A stretch of DNA of 64,000 nt from Sipunculus nudus. Taxonomy: Eukaryota > Annelida > Sipuncula > Golfingiida > Sipunculidae. The translations under genes were made by a program, and so were the position numbers. Below, piece after piece: positions 34,636-46,714 of the stretch (position 1 is the stretch's first letter; every line of letters begins with the position of its first letter). The stretch covers positions 54,085,618 to 54,149,617 of the forward strand of contig CM049317.1 in NCBI GenBank assembly GCA_026874595.1. Direction: 5' to 3'. The notes beneath the pieces were generated by a model. The model was given only the letters and a program-made list of their open reading frames with translations, did not search any database and was not told where the DNA came from.

Positions 34636-37600
34636 AAAAAAAAAAATCTACCAGGTTTTAGCCCTGGACTTGTAATGGACTCCGACTTGGACTCGGATTG
34701 TTAGTGACTCGTGTTCGAAGAGGGTAGACTTGATCTCGAAACTCAAGGACATGGACTCAGACTCGAGTAGCCCGAACTTTAACTTGCAGTGTCTCGGACT
34801 CTGATGGTTTGCATTCGACTAAATCACCGAAGTATATGTACTTACAGTTTCCAATGGACTCGAGATGGACTCGGCTTGGTTTATCTTCTTATCTCCGAGT
34901 CCGCATACAATTCCGATTCCAGAACCCCTCAGTTTTTTTGCTCATGGTCGATAGGACCCCAAGAAACCATCTTAAGAAACATCAACCACTTGTTGAACAT
35001 ATTTCAAAGCCTGTGCGTTTTTATCATAATTTCATATGTGATGTTTGCTGTGGCAATTGCAGTTAAATATTAAACAGCTGCAAAAAAAAAAAACATAAAT
35101 TGAAGTTTGAAACACATTTTGCTACCAATCGCTTAGTCCATTGTCCCTTTTATAAAAAAAATAGAGGTTCGATTATAGACGTTGCACACAAAGCGAACCG
35201 GGCCAGGCTCATGTTTTCATGGTTCCCTTCGGGCTTTACGTGCTAAAAAGAGAAATAAACAACACATAATTACATCATGAATCCAACTAAGTGAAGGTGG
35301 CAAAAAGCGGACTTGATTTGACGATCCCTTGTTGTCTGATTCGCTCTGTGTGCGGCTTGCATAACACTTATGTTCAAAGTCGGGCGATACTACTATCCGC
35401 GAAAAGATCCAGGTGAACCCCTTACATATGCAATATAATATTACTATTTATATGTAAAATTGATAAAATATTTTGTATAAAATTGATAAATATTTTAACC
35501 TCCATCAAACATTGGCGTATTATACAAAACATATTTCAGGCACGCTTGCTTGCAAAGATGACTGGATACATTATAAAGGAAACTGTTACAAACTCCTGAC
35601 CAAGAAAATGGCATGGAAGAAAGCCTCGTCGACATGTCGGAGCCAAGGAGCTTACCTGGCGAAGGTAGAGTCGCTGGACGAAAACGAGTTTATCTACAAA
35701 CTATTCTCACCCTGGAGAGTGTGGCTTAGCGGAAACAATTTAAACACAGGTATAACATTTTTAGCAAAATTGAGACATTAGAACTTTATTCTTATTTTGT
35801 GTGGGCAGATCGGGCGCAAAACGAGAACCTGGGCGTTGGGGGGGGGGGGCTTCTTATCCATCCCTTTATAACGTCACGGTGCGCCCCCTTTTGAAAATTC
35901 TTGCCAACGTAACCTTCATACCACCAAGCATGTGAATAAGCTGCCACACACCTTGATTCCGCGGCCTTATCTGGGGCCTATTTCGTGAATAATGAACAAG
36001 CGTGCACGTGTTTGGATTGATTTCACAACTACCAGCGAATAAAATGCAATCACTCTTGCGCCGTCTGAACAAGAACACAAATACCAGATGTGTAGTTTAT
36101 TAATTTCCTTCAGAACAAGATTTGATTATAAGTTTGACGAATAGGACGAATGGGAGCGATTTCCATAATGGGTTTTGCAACATAAGAAGCTTTATAAGCA
36201 ATTATTGTTGATTAAAAACATCATTGGGATTATTCACCTTATTACTCGAAGAATTAATATAATTTTGGCTTATTCTGAAATCATTGGCCTATTAATGATC
36301 TGTATGTTATTCCTAATGGGAAAGGTTCTGATTACCTCTTTGTGAACGATGTACGAGCTTTTTTTCTACCAACTTTCATTAAATACGGTATATGCGCCAT
36401 TGTTGCCAGACAGAAAAAAAAACATGTCACTGTAGAGGATTGGTTGCATATGTGTGGAAGCTGAAAGGTCAATATTTGCAAAAGGCCATTCGCAAAACGC
36501 TTTTTTCCCTGTTGCACTGAGTTCTGGTTCTCCTGGCCTGGCGCCACCACAGGCGCTTGAATCCCTATTTATAATAAAGTCTTCATATCTCCAATGTTCT
36601 TAGAAATACTATGACGGAATCAGGTCAAACGACCCAATAATAAAACGGTCATACCATGCTATCACTTGTATTATGACACAAGGTAGGCTACTCGGCCAAA
36701 AACCATTCGAGCGATAATAAGGGAAGTAACGTTCTCGAGCCGCTTTTACTCACTTTTTCTTCCTTTTATGCGTAATCCATATGATCCTTCAATATTATGG
36801 GAGTTATAGAATCAAATCCTTCCAACTTCCGGAGAATCCGTGGAGAGATGGAGAATTCTGGGAGAATTGGTTGAGAATTTGCGGAGAGTGTTCATATGCA
36901 ATGATACTTTTAAATTCACATTAAAATCTCCAACTATATTACCCTTAACATAATTGGCACAGTTTAATGACCGAAATAATTTAAAAAAAAACTACATAAT
37001 TTTTTATTTAATGCTCAACAATGTAGAATCACTGCCGAGTGAATGCGTTACGCAAAATTTAAAACCCGTCTGAGTCACCAGCTGACCCTGACAAATCTTA
37101 AGACGAAACAGCAAAACACTTCATGTTTTAACAGTTTATTAAACACTTTATGTTTCAACAGTTTATTGTGTAAACCATAACAAAACCATGCAGGTGTATC
37201 TACTTTACAGGTGGTGAACGAAATATATAATATAATAAAAATCATGCTTTTACCCGCATTTTTTGCACAGAATTTAATAAAATTTAGCTAATGAATCAAA
37301 TTGGCAATAGAATATAATAAAATGAAAGAAAAAATAGTAAATATATATCGTGATCACAGTTAAAGAATTATATTTTTCTTATTCTGTACAAAATACACCA
37401 CAATTTTTTCTGACAATTACAATACAGAGTATAATAATAATAAAAATAAAATGAAAAAATATTACAACGTGGACTTAAACACAGCAATAGTACAAGAACT
37501 TATTTGTACAATCTTCATAAAACCATTTCATTAATTGTTTAATAGTTAATAGTAATTTTAAAGACAAATGCACATTTTAGTTAAACCACTTATTACATTT

Positions 37601-40600
37601 TTTATTGCACCCAATCATGTTTTCGAATACCTCTCCTAACCCATATTCACATTCGATCCGAATGGTTATAGCTGCATTATAATTAGGCTTTGGTATTCTA
37701 GGAAATGCCTGAACTAAAACTATAAACTAAGTGTTTTTGCATTAATCCCTGGTAAAAATTTTCAATTCATATAATTTCTGGATTGAAACAAAAATCAACT
37801 GCATTTTCAATCGCAAATGGCCGACAGTCTCCTGATGCTATTCTTTGTCTCTGGACAGCACAAATAAAATCTTAAGCACCTGCTCGCCCAAACAACTGAG
37901 AGAGCTGAATGTTACGTGAATATGCAGAATTTTAATTATTTCGGTCATTTAACAGTGAACCAATATGTTTAGAGTAATAAAGTTGGACATTTAAGTGATT
38001 TTAATGTATATTCAAAAGTATTATTGCATACAAAACTCCGCAATTCTTCACGACTTCTCCGCAAATACTCCGAGAATTCTCCATCTCTCCGCGTTTTAAA
38101 CTGACCCGGAGGAAGCGGCCATCGTTGACAGGCAAGTGACGACCCATTTGGAATGGCCGCCGTCGAAAGGATTTTGCCGAGTTGCCTACCTTTTGTTATA
38201 ATACAAGTGATATGGTATGACCTTTTTATTACTGGGTCGTTTAACCTGATTCCGTCGAAGTATTTCTAAGAACATTGGAGATGTGAAGACTTTATTATAA
38301 ATAGGGATTCAAGCGCCTGTAGCGCCACACGTCTTTGTTGAATATACTGTATTGGGATTATTTTGCCGGTCCCCAGATGTTATAAAGATGTGGATATAAT
38401 TAACAACCTAACGTTTACCAGAGAAAGCAAGAGAAGGACCTCAGAGTCTGAGACAGCTCAAAAATAGACCGGTTGTTAGCAGCTGCCTGGTCCATAAGGG
38501 GAACGCGCTCCTCCTAAATGCTGGACAATGGGGAGGATACTGATACACATTAGCGTATAATATGTATATGTGTTACTCTCCTAGATGACACAAATCGAGG
38601 GGAATATTCATTTAACCCCTCACTAATATTTCGCAGGGAATATCCACCATACTGGTTGGAAGCTCACGTCCGTGTGTGCCACTAAGCAGTCATATTCTAC
38701 CGGAAGTCAATGCATAAGCGGATGTTATTAAAATGTTTTTTTAATGATATCATCCAAAATATTGATGAGGAATCGGTAAAAAAAATAAATGCACCGACGT
38801 TTTACAGGATATGGATAAATGGTGCGGAGAAAAGTACTTTATTTCATTAGACAAATTTCGAATCATGTTTCAGCAAAGATAAGAATTACGGTACACAATT
38901 TAGAACCTCTTTTACAACCCTCTTTGTAAAATGGATATCTTGAAAATCCGTACTTTTTTTAGGTAAGTCCATTTGACAACCCTAAATTTGCTTATTTAAA
39001 GTATGTGTTTTCAGTGTTCTCGTTGTCTATCAGACAATGTTACATGTTATTTGTTTGGAATAATAAAGTTCAATCTGACTTTAGAAAGGATCATGATGTG
39101 GTCAGATGGAAAGAGATTCGTTTGGACCACTAATCTCTTTAGCCAACGACATCTAGTTCACGACAGCTGCCTGGCCATAACAGACTTTGGTTTCTGGCTT
39201 GGCATCCCTTGTGGAAAAAGACATATTTCGGTCTGTGAGAGGGAGTACAGTACAGCAGACAGGGGTAACTATTTTATACATCACATGTATATGGATATTA
39301 CTTTACGTATACACTGTATGGAACAAAACCTTGTAATACCATGTTTCTTTAGACTGACACTCTTATAACATCACAAGGATATCGTGGAATGGACACCTTG
39401 AAATATTATCTATTCTTATGAAATTAACCTTTTATAAAATCATATACTTATACAATATCCTGTTCCATTGGAATGCCCTTTAATTTAATAAAGACTTGTT
39501 CCGATAGATTGGACTGCCTTTAATAATTCCTGTCAGCCTGTAATTTACTATTCATAAATAACATGGACTCCTTATAAGATCACTAAACTGTTCCAAAGAA
39601 AAACCTCCTCATAAATCACTTATTCCAATGGTTAAACTCCTTATGTATATTACAATTGACAGTGGTCGCAACATACATGGATAGGCCTCGGATTTGCACG
39701 TTTGCTTTGGTTCTTTTACTATCGGAAATTATTGAAGGTGTCCAAAGGGATCAACTTTCCTTATTTCTCAATAAAACCAGAGGGATAGCAAATACTTTTC
39801 GCAGCGCCACTTTTGGACAACTACAATTGTGTGTCAAGGAAGAAAGCAAAATATTTAGTTGTTCCAGGATCAGCAAACATGATTATTACTCTTTGAATAA
39901 TAATAAGTGCTAAGTAAGTTTGAAATAAACATTTGCCTGATATACTGCTTATTAATTTACAAATTATATATGGGCATGTTATTCCTATTGTTCGTGGAGC
40001 AAAATTTGCATTTGTCACCAGTGTGTTATGATCAAATAATATTAAAATAATTGATTCAGTCTTCATTTTATTGTCTTATTTGTGGTGAAACTTGAGAGTG
40101 TTCAAAATTAATTCAAGTACAAGTATTTTAGTAATTCCGTTGGATGAAATAATCATAAAATCATCTGCTCTCTTTTATTTTTGCTCGTTATAATAATAAT
40201 ACATTGAATGTTTCCTTGGAATGAACTTTTAATAAAATGACCTAATTCTATGAAAATGAAATCCATTCCTGTTACGAATATACTTATAAAGTCACCTGTT
40301 CCCGTAACTCCATGATATATTACCTGATATAAATTAAATAAACCACCGTTGTTATTATATGCTTCCGTTTGCCTGAACTCTTCAAAATGTTTCCTGTTCA
40401 GTTGAAAAAAAACCTTATAATATCTACTTTTCCGCAGGTATTAATACATCCCACCCCATATTGGAATACTTTTTAATATGGCAACGTGTGTGGGAAAAAA
40501 TTCTATGTGGGAAGTATATTCATGTATTAACTATTATAACATATAATTGCTGATCACAGAATATACATAGTAAAATATAGAACTCATGTGATATTGCCAA

Positions 40601-41003
40601 ATATAAATATAAATGCTAAATATTTATATTTATTTCTGGCAATGTTAACCGATTTCAAAAGTTCCATTTCTACCAATAATATAAAATTACGGTTAATTTA
40701 ACAAAGATGACTATATATATATATATATTTTTTTTTCCAGGTGTCCCACCTATGATGAAGAAAACCCTGTCGGAGTACTTTAAACGGTTTCCGAACAAAC
40801 GCATCACGGGCGAGCCACGTGCCATGCATGTCACTGACAGTCTAGTTAAGTGTGCTGCGATTTGTGCTCGCGCTGTTACATGCTCTATGGTGACCTACCA
40901 AAGCGAGGCCGACCACATGATCTGCAGCGTCTATCAAGAGAAGTTCATTGACGACAAGACCTTCCTGTACAATATTAGCTCTACTGTCCTAATGAAGGTC
41001 TAA
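30999..41003 (+). CDS. Secreted C-type lectin with C-terminal PAN/apple domain
   Basis: Exons 30999-31056, 35540-35749, 39085-39264 and 40741-41003. All introns are phase 1 and exon lengths sum to 711 nt (236 aa plus stop). Residues 1-19 are a signal peptide (MQVHVGVITLAIACHCLQF). Residues 24-141 are a C-type lectin domain with six cysteines in long-form arrangement (24, 35, 52, 118, 132, 140), WSDG at 95-98 and FWLGIPC. No EPN or QPD triplet is present, so calcium-dependent sugar binding by the standard site is doubtful. Residues 150-236 form a PAN/apple-like domain: FKRFPNKR, then Cys187, Cys191, Cys197 and Cys211. Such domains bind proteins or carbohydrates extracellularly. Phase-1 boundaries permit exon shuffling. 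An ATTAAA at 41162 is a possible poly(A) signal. Introns 1 and 2 contain transposons; intron 3 contains a separate signal-peptide/PAN-like exon. Confidence 0.87.
31110..31200. repeat. GGACTC/GACTT hexamer-type block, left
   Basis: Reverse-strand-like multiples of GAGTCC and AAGTCC with CTCGAG junctions. The same vocabulary occurs at 34478-34930 on the other side of the nested transposons and again at 51484-51720. Confidence 0.6.
31330..31435. repeat. (TA)n microsatellites at pogo element left edge
   Basis: TA tracts at 31330-31376 and 31404-31435 with a short unique interruption. They end directly at the left terminus of the pogo-type element. Confidence 0.95.
31905..32078 (-). pseudogene. 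pogo transposase N-terminal helix-turn-helix remnant
   Basis: From the Met at 32078 the protein reads KRLVLSVDDKLSILARL, then LAREFNVERSTISDIY. This is the CENP-B-type N-terminal DNA-binding helix-turn-helix of pogo transposases. After SDIY the family sequence is lost and a stop follows. No DDE catalytic region remains. Confidence 0.75.
32573..34184. mobile_element. hAT element with GTACCT hexamer subtermini, 1.61 kb
   Basis: The termini CAGGGTTGGGGCCAGGTAC and GTACCTGGCCCCAACCCTG are perfect inverted repeats. An exact 8-bp duplication gtgtcttc flanks the element (32565-32572 and 34185-34192). Inside both ends are arrays of GTACCT, with AGGTAC reversals, over 32583-32745 and 33961-34175. The interior has no transposase frame. 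It is inserted in the pogo-type element. A second, right-truncated copy starts at 54686. Confidence 0.93.
34401..34478. repeat. (TA)n then (GA)n microsatellite
   Basis: TA to 34443 then GA with a GTGA interruption, starting exactly at the right end of the pogo-type element. Confidence 0.96.
34478..34930. repeat. GGACTC hexamer-type block, right, with C21A21 tract
   Basis: Frequent GGACTC, GACTTGG and GACTCGG units, interrupted by a run of 21 C followed directly by 21 A at 34605-34646. Together with 31110-31200 it may represent the two subterminal regions of one element into which the pogo-type element jumped. Outer termini were not resolved. Confidence 0.6.
35540..35749 (+). CDS. Lectin-PAN gene exon 2, first half of lectin domain
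   Basis: Acceptor atatttcag, donor gtataa. It encodes CKDDWIHYKGNCYKLL, the WKKASSTC helix, YLAKVESLDENEF and VWLSGNN. Confidence 0.9.
36541..38325. mobile_element. Foldback-type element with ~400-bp inverted repeats
   Basis: The left arm (36541-36990) is the imperfect reverse complement of 37920-38325. The outer ~200 bp are about 90% alike: GGCGCTTGAATCCC, TATTTATAATAAAGTCTTCA, CTTAGAAATACT, AATACAAGTGAT and TAGCCTACCTT match. Then comes a GGAGAGATGGAGAATTCT block and a third conserved block around ATTTCGGTCATTTAA. The 930-bp centre is AT-rich without frames. No clear target duplication was found, so the superfamily is open. It lies in intron 2 of the lectin-PAN gene. Confidence 0.82.
39085..39264 (+). 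CDS. Lectin-PAN gene exon 3, second half of lectin domain
   Basis: Acceptor gactttag, donor gtaact. It encodes MMWSDGKRF, DSCLAIT, FWLGIPCGK and ISVCERE. The split codon from exon 2 gives Glu. Confidence 0.88.
39677..39913 (+). CDS. Open exon: signal peptide plus PAN-like segment
   Basis: From ATG 39677 the frame encodes MDRPRICTFALVLLLSEIIE, a clear signal peptide. It continues with LFLNKTRGIANTFRSATF, then LCVKEE, FSCSR and NNNKC, which resembles the start of a PAN/apple module. The TAA at 39911-39913 is followed at once by a consensus gtaagt donor. The stop may therefore be a disabling change in a former internal exon, or a real end. It lies in intron 3 of the lectin-PAN gene, on the same strand. 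It may be a gene remnant, an alternative first exon, or a tiny gene. A weaker phase-1 donor after GAAG at 39737 could join the signal peptide to exon 4. Confidence 0.42.
   Translation: MDRPRICTFALVLLLSEIIEGVQRDQLSLFLNKTRGIANTFRSATFGQLQLCVKEESKIFSCSRISKHDYYSLNNNKC
40741..41003 (+). CDS. Lectin-PAN gene exon 4, PAN/apple domain and stop
   Basis: A strong poly-T acceptor (ttttttttccag). It encodes 86 residues with four cysteines at PAN spacing and ends in TAA. Confidence 0.85.
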
Positions 41004-42589
41004 TTATAGAGACTGCTGCTGAATCAGTTTTATCAGTATGCTACAAATGAGTTGTTGAAGGTTGTTAGACTTCAAACTCTCCCATAGGATATAGACATTT
41101 TCCACGAACACGCAGACATGATGGTTTGCTGCTTAAATCGGGCTCATTCAGGTTTTCGTTAATTAAACAACAGACTCTAATAGGAGCTCACCTATACAGA
41201 TATTTTTGCTTGAGATTTTCGTTGTCGACTGAACAAGCCTGAAGACTTAGTGTCAATTGGCGCCAACAGATGTCGTTCGCGCGGGAAAACTTTCGGTACA
41301 ATGTGCATAGCAGGTGGGCAATATAACAGAAAGGCTGCATGAATCCTTCCCGCTGACTACTCTAAAAAGATAATCATAACATGCGATAGCTGCTAGAGGT
41401 AGTATAAGTGGGCTTATGGCACCAGTGCTGCATATTTACTATTGGCTACACATAAATCAAAGGTTATAGATAGAAGCTTTGATCCTGGTTTTTAAGGTCA
41501 AACACCATCACCTCTCTCCACCTAAGTACATCGCCTCACTACTGAAGCCCATCACAGTGACGAAGTATTAAAATATATGCATTGCATCATTGTATCCTTG
41601 GCATATATGAAATCAGTACAGAAGATGGTTTTCAGCCGCACAAAATGTGCATTTCTCTTCCCTGTGAATTTTCAAGAAACAATAATAATCCTCATCAAGT
41701 TTCACTTTATCAATACTATTCATATGAAGAGTATAACCACTAATGAAACTTCACTTCCCTTTTGTGAGTGTTGAGAACCTAAAATCTCCTGCGATCAATT
41801 AAATGTTTATAAAGTAAAGGCATGTTCACTGTTCAACCCATCTTGCAACGCTTTCCGTGAGTGAAATTATTATATTCGTGAATAAAACGTTCAGTAATAT
41901 TATTCTTTGAAGTTTATAGTGATGCTTACGCACTCCTATTAATGCCGCATTAAAATGTCTCTCGTGCGACAAAATATTGCAAAAGTGACGTTAAACCCGC
42001 GGACTGTTAAAATGAAGGTTTATTAATTTCTCTATTTAAATTTCAAAGAAATGTATCCCACCAAATACCACATAATTACCATTAAGATCACAGAGCTGTT
42101 TCAGTTTTCCATATAATTTTACAGACTTCTCTTTTGATACTTAACATGTCCATATTCCAAAACCTGAGAAAATGCGCTACATGTTGGTACTGGAAAGTTT
42201 GGGTTTTCTGATACTGCATGGTTGGTTTATTTAAATTTTAAAAGATTTAATGAATTCAAAACCTTGATTAAAATATTTATTCCAGCTACAGAATATCTCA
42301 TGTCACTGTGTTAAAATATATTTTAAAAATCGAGAAGATATGAATTTATTTTTCTAAATTCAAAATGCAAAACAATAGTTCCCATAAATGAGAGATAGCA
42401 ATACGCATTAGAGATAACATGTTTATATATACCATTAAACTGAACATGACATGTTTTGAACAATAAATGCCTGAGGAATAGATGTTTATAGTTAATATAA
42501 AAAAATAGTATTTTTCATAGTTATAGTTTCATAGTTATAGTTAGTTATAATTGCCTGACGAAAAGCGGTTTAATGTTAGAATAGTTACA
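41004..42589. other. 3' flank of lectin-PAN gene, no gene seen
   Basis: Possible poly(A) signal ATTAAA at 41162. Otherwise unique-looking AT-rich sequence without supported exons. Confidence 0.5.
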
Positions 42590-43400
42590 GAACCTAATAT
42601 CAAAAGATCACGTAGTCGTGACAAACATAAATTTTGTCAAGGAGATAAAAAAATCAGATTCTGTAACACTAGGCAGCGTGAAATGTCTAGGGGAATGAAC
42701 AAAGAAGTCAGGGTTTTTTTTTGTTAACAAATAATTATAATTTATTCTTAAAACAACCCTTACATTACAATACACTACATCAATACAATTCCACGGTATA
42801 ACAACAGCAAAACAGCAAATCAATACAAGTATATAAATAAAGTGTACAGTACCTGAATACCACCACTGTCAAAGCGACAACAAGTCCTTTATAACGTATA
42901 ACCCAGATGAACAGTTCACACAAATCTTCTCACATAATAACAGTCCAGTTCATTCACAAAATCAATCCGTTGTAATCCAAAAGTGAAGTTCTAATAGTGG
43001 TCCCAGAGGCAAACTGAAGACTAATTAAAATCTGTTACAAATTTGAAGAAAAGCTTTAACTGCCGCAATTATAAGAAAAGGTCTTACACTCTTCTGTGTC
43101 CGCTGCAATATATCTCTCCTCTCTTTTCGGCTCTAAAACAAAGCCCCCTCTTTATTGCTTCTCATCACAAGCCGAGAACTTTCCATTTCCTGAACAATCT
43201 AAAGAAAAATACATAATACACAGTACACACGCGTTACAAGATAAATCTAGAATAAGAACGCTCGGCTCGGCAAGGCGAGAAAGCCCCAAACTAGCATGAC
43301 TGCTGTGTACACGTGGGCCGCACGCGTGGGCCGGGCTATGCCGGCATAGCAACGGCCAATGCTAGCGTAGACATACTCATACAATTAAAGAGATACCTGT
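42590..43400. repeat. Dispersed repeat family copy 2 (first copy 11930-12720)
   Basis: Same landmark order as copy 1, including GAACCTAATA, GATCACGTAGTCGTGAC, GGAGATAAAAAAATCAG and the CTCTAAAACAAAG block. Its right end is GC-rich (CACGTGGGCCGC) and differs more. No open frame is conserved between copies. Confidence 0.7.
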
Positions 43401-43439
43401 AACAGAATAAAAAATATGAATTTCCATAGTTATTGTTAG

Positions 43440-44470
43440 TTACAACGATCCGTCTTTGTCCGTCTTCCTCGTCCGTTTGCATGGCACAATTCTAAACAGC
43501 TTTACCTAGAAACTCCTCAGTGACATCCAGGGATGTCAATAAAAACCCTCCTTGTGTCAGTGGGAATGATTAAGAACTTGATACAAACCTACAGTAACTC
43601 GATAATTAAGACATGAAATGCCATGATTTTTTTCTTAGCTTTGTTGGTCATTTAAATTGTCATCAGCCGGCAGAGACTGGTGGCACCACCTGTATATTTT
43701 TCTAATTGTTACGATTTTTTTTTTATTTTTGAGATCTTCAAAAAACAGAAATCATGTCAGTTACTCAGCTGTGGTTTCATCTAGTGTCCTTAAACTTTGC
43801 ATATAGATTATTGAGCATGTCTAGCGTTATCAGTTCCTCAAGACTGATGGGGGCCGCCTTTATTTTTGTTCTTTTTTAACGTATTTTCCCCTCTTTTTGA
43901 GACTGCTTAATAACAACAATTTTATCTGATACTCAGCATTGGTTTCAATAAGTGTAAAGAAACCAAGTGTGTTTATTGATCATGAATAGCTTCATCAGTT
44001 CCTGAAGTCTGTTTGCGCTCCTTTATTTTTTATATTCTTTTATGCAGTTTTCCTTAATTTTAAGACTCAAAATACATCGTCGGTATCAGTTTCTCAAATG
44101 TGGTTTCATTTAGTGCCCTGAAACATTTAACTACATAATTTGACACAAGTTGTTTAATATTATGTTGTATAAAGAACTTTTTTCTTTTAATTAAAATTAT
44201 TGAGCACGACTAGCGTTATCAGTTCTTTAAGACTGGTGGGGGGCTTTGGTTTCATTTAGTGCCCTGAAACATTCAACTACATAATTTGACACAAGTGATT
44301 TAAAAATATACTGCATAAATAAAAATTTAGAAAAAATTAAAATTATTGAGCATGTCTAGCGTTATCAGTTCCTCAAGACTGGTTGGGGCTGTGGTTTCAT
44401 TTAGTGCCCTGAAACATTTAACTACATAATTTGACACAAGTTGTTCTTGACATTGATCTTTGAGGTGGAA
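43440..44470. repeat. GTCCGTCC dispersed repeat, copy 3, amplified internally
   Basis: It begins CCGTCTTTGTCCGTCTTCC, then GGCACAATTC. The internal unit ATTGAGCATGTCTAGCGTTATCAG with TCCTCAAGACTGGTGG recurs near 43815, 44215 and 44345. The unit TTCATTTAGTGCCCTGAAACATT recurs near 44105, 44250 and 44395. Confidence 0.72.
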
Positions 44471-46650
44471 TCTTCAGAAGTCTAGTATAATCGTGAAACG
44501 TATAACCTTTGAAATACTGAGGATTTTCTACTCAATTTGGTACACAAGTTGTTTCTATATTGCTTGCTCTCTGACAAGATAAACAAGGTCTACAAGGTCA
44601 AATCAACCAGATTTTAATTCACCATCTTTAGAATTTCATTTTTATGATAAAAATTGATAAACAAAATGTTTTAGTTATGTTCACACAGGACTTTGAAGAG
44701 TGGTGACCTTGATCTTTTTCTTCTTCTGTACAACCTGTATAGACCACTCATAATTGGATTCACTCTTCACTGATGTCAGAAGACCCAAGGTCAAGGTCAC
44801 ATCTGAAGTTAATCTCAATAAGCCTTTCTGATAGTAAAAGTAATGTTTTGAATGTTAGGCAAAACGTCATTCTGGTCATCTGAGTGTCATGACCCTGGGT
44901 CACTGGTTATTAATCTTTAAAAACCGACCGCAATACTCTCTACTTGATCGTGCCGGGACGGCTATTTCTGTTTCATACATGCTGCTTAATGCTCATGTTT
45001 TCTTTAATGTATTTACTCATCTGCATCACTGTATTTACTGTAAGCAACTGGAAGTCACCTTGTCCTCCTATTTGGGCCTTATGTTTCTAATATCTGCTTT
45101 CGACAAAAAAGAACAGCTACATACGTTAAGCTATTTTTTTTAAATCAATAGGCAGTAGACCTTTTCTATGAGCATGCGCACTGCGCGTGTTTGAGCAGGG
45201 TTCCGGTCTACAGGTTTTGGGTCATCTGACCTCCGCGTGTAAACAAACAGGCGAGACGATGTTTTCAAGTATTCAGGTCTAATAATGATAAACATTAGGT
45301 TGAATGCAGCAATGTTAAAGCTATATAGCTCCATATTATTTTGTAGAATAAATGAATCAACATCATTATTTTGTTGACGTTGGTAGCATGGATTTGTCAG
45401 ATACATGTATATGAATACTAAAAACAACATACAGGGTTTCCAAGTTGAACCCTGTTTTGTTCAAGTTCTCACGGTTGTCAAGGACGCTACAAGTTATGTC
45501 ACTGCAACAAGGCCAAAATCACAACGCTTTTGCCCTGGATTGCCGTCAACGTACATGCGACTAACCCCGAGTCACACATGTAAGATATCTCTATAGGTGT
45601 CGCTAGTGAAATGGATCAGGTCTATTGTATAGGAAAACTATATTCCGAAAGCCACAGCCACTTTCTCATTCCAAAACACACAAATATATGATATAACGTT
45701 CACAGAGAACAAACATATCTGTATGCTGCGATAAAACTTTTATTCAGAAATCACAGATTGCAAGCACTGAATCGGCAAATTGCGCATATGAAATATCGTG
45801 TTTCCCGGACAACATCTCTTGAATACAGGAGATATATACATATGACGTTTCACAATAAGCAATGTTTTTTATCTGCACACCCAATGTGTCAAATTTCTTA
45901 GTGTGGTTGTAAAGGGGATAATAAAGTGAAATAAGTCTATGTGAAATCGACACTTTCGCGCACGTCTGGCATGATTCACGATGCTGGTGAGTGCGAAGCA
46001 TGGGACAGGACTTTGGTCAGTTGGCATTATCTGAGGTAGAAAAAATAATGTTAGTCATATCGCAAATAACATTTTACAGATATTAAAGTAATGTAGGGAC
46101 AAATGACTACCTGCAATAGTTTCAAATGTTCAAATCTTTTTTATTTTTAATTACAGTTCCGGGCGGAATATTTTACTTAAATAGGATTGGTATCACTGCA
46201 AGATAATTACAAAGCAGAACGTCAAGTAAAAAAATCCGCATATTATAGGCCCTACTAGTAACTGCAGCATAAGAAAAAGTACGAATTACTCATCCTGTTG
46301 TTTCACTCTGCATATAGAGATGAACAGATAAAAAAGAAGTAAACTTACTGAAGATTCTAGACGATAACCCTGCCATTGCGGCAGTATCTGTGTTTGCTAC
46401 TAAAATGTGTAAAATAATGCGGGATCCTATGCACAAAAGTTCCGGCTCTTTTCACTAACAGTCGGACGCCCAGAGCACCTTAAATTAGTTATATGAATTG
46501 CCGCTAGGTTGCACTACCTGCCCTGTTTTCCATAAAACGATAGCAAAGTTGATGGCTATGTCATGGCAATTTTATCATGTATCTTTTAATATGTCATGTT
46601 CAGTAATACGCATTTAAGGAGTATCACACTGTATAAATGTACATTAATCA
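44470..46650. other. Interval with one weak candidate exon
   Basis: The plus-strand segment 45435-45579 is open for 48 codons between an acceptor (acatacag) and a gtaaga donor, with no known domain. The rest shows nothing that I can support. Confidence 0.35.
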
Positions 46651-46652
46651 TA

Positions 46653-46714
<62 letters not shown>
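46651..46714. repeat. (TAA)n microsatellite
   Basis: About 20 trinucleotide units. A minus-strand ATTAAA at 46720-46715, some 195 nt after the stop of the BRICHOS-like gene, is a possible poly(A) signal. Confidence 0.95.
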
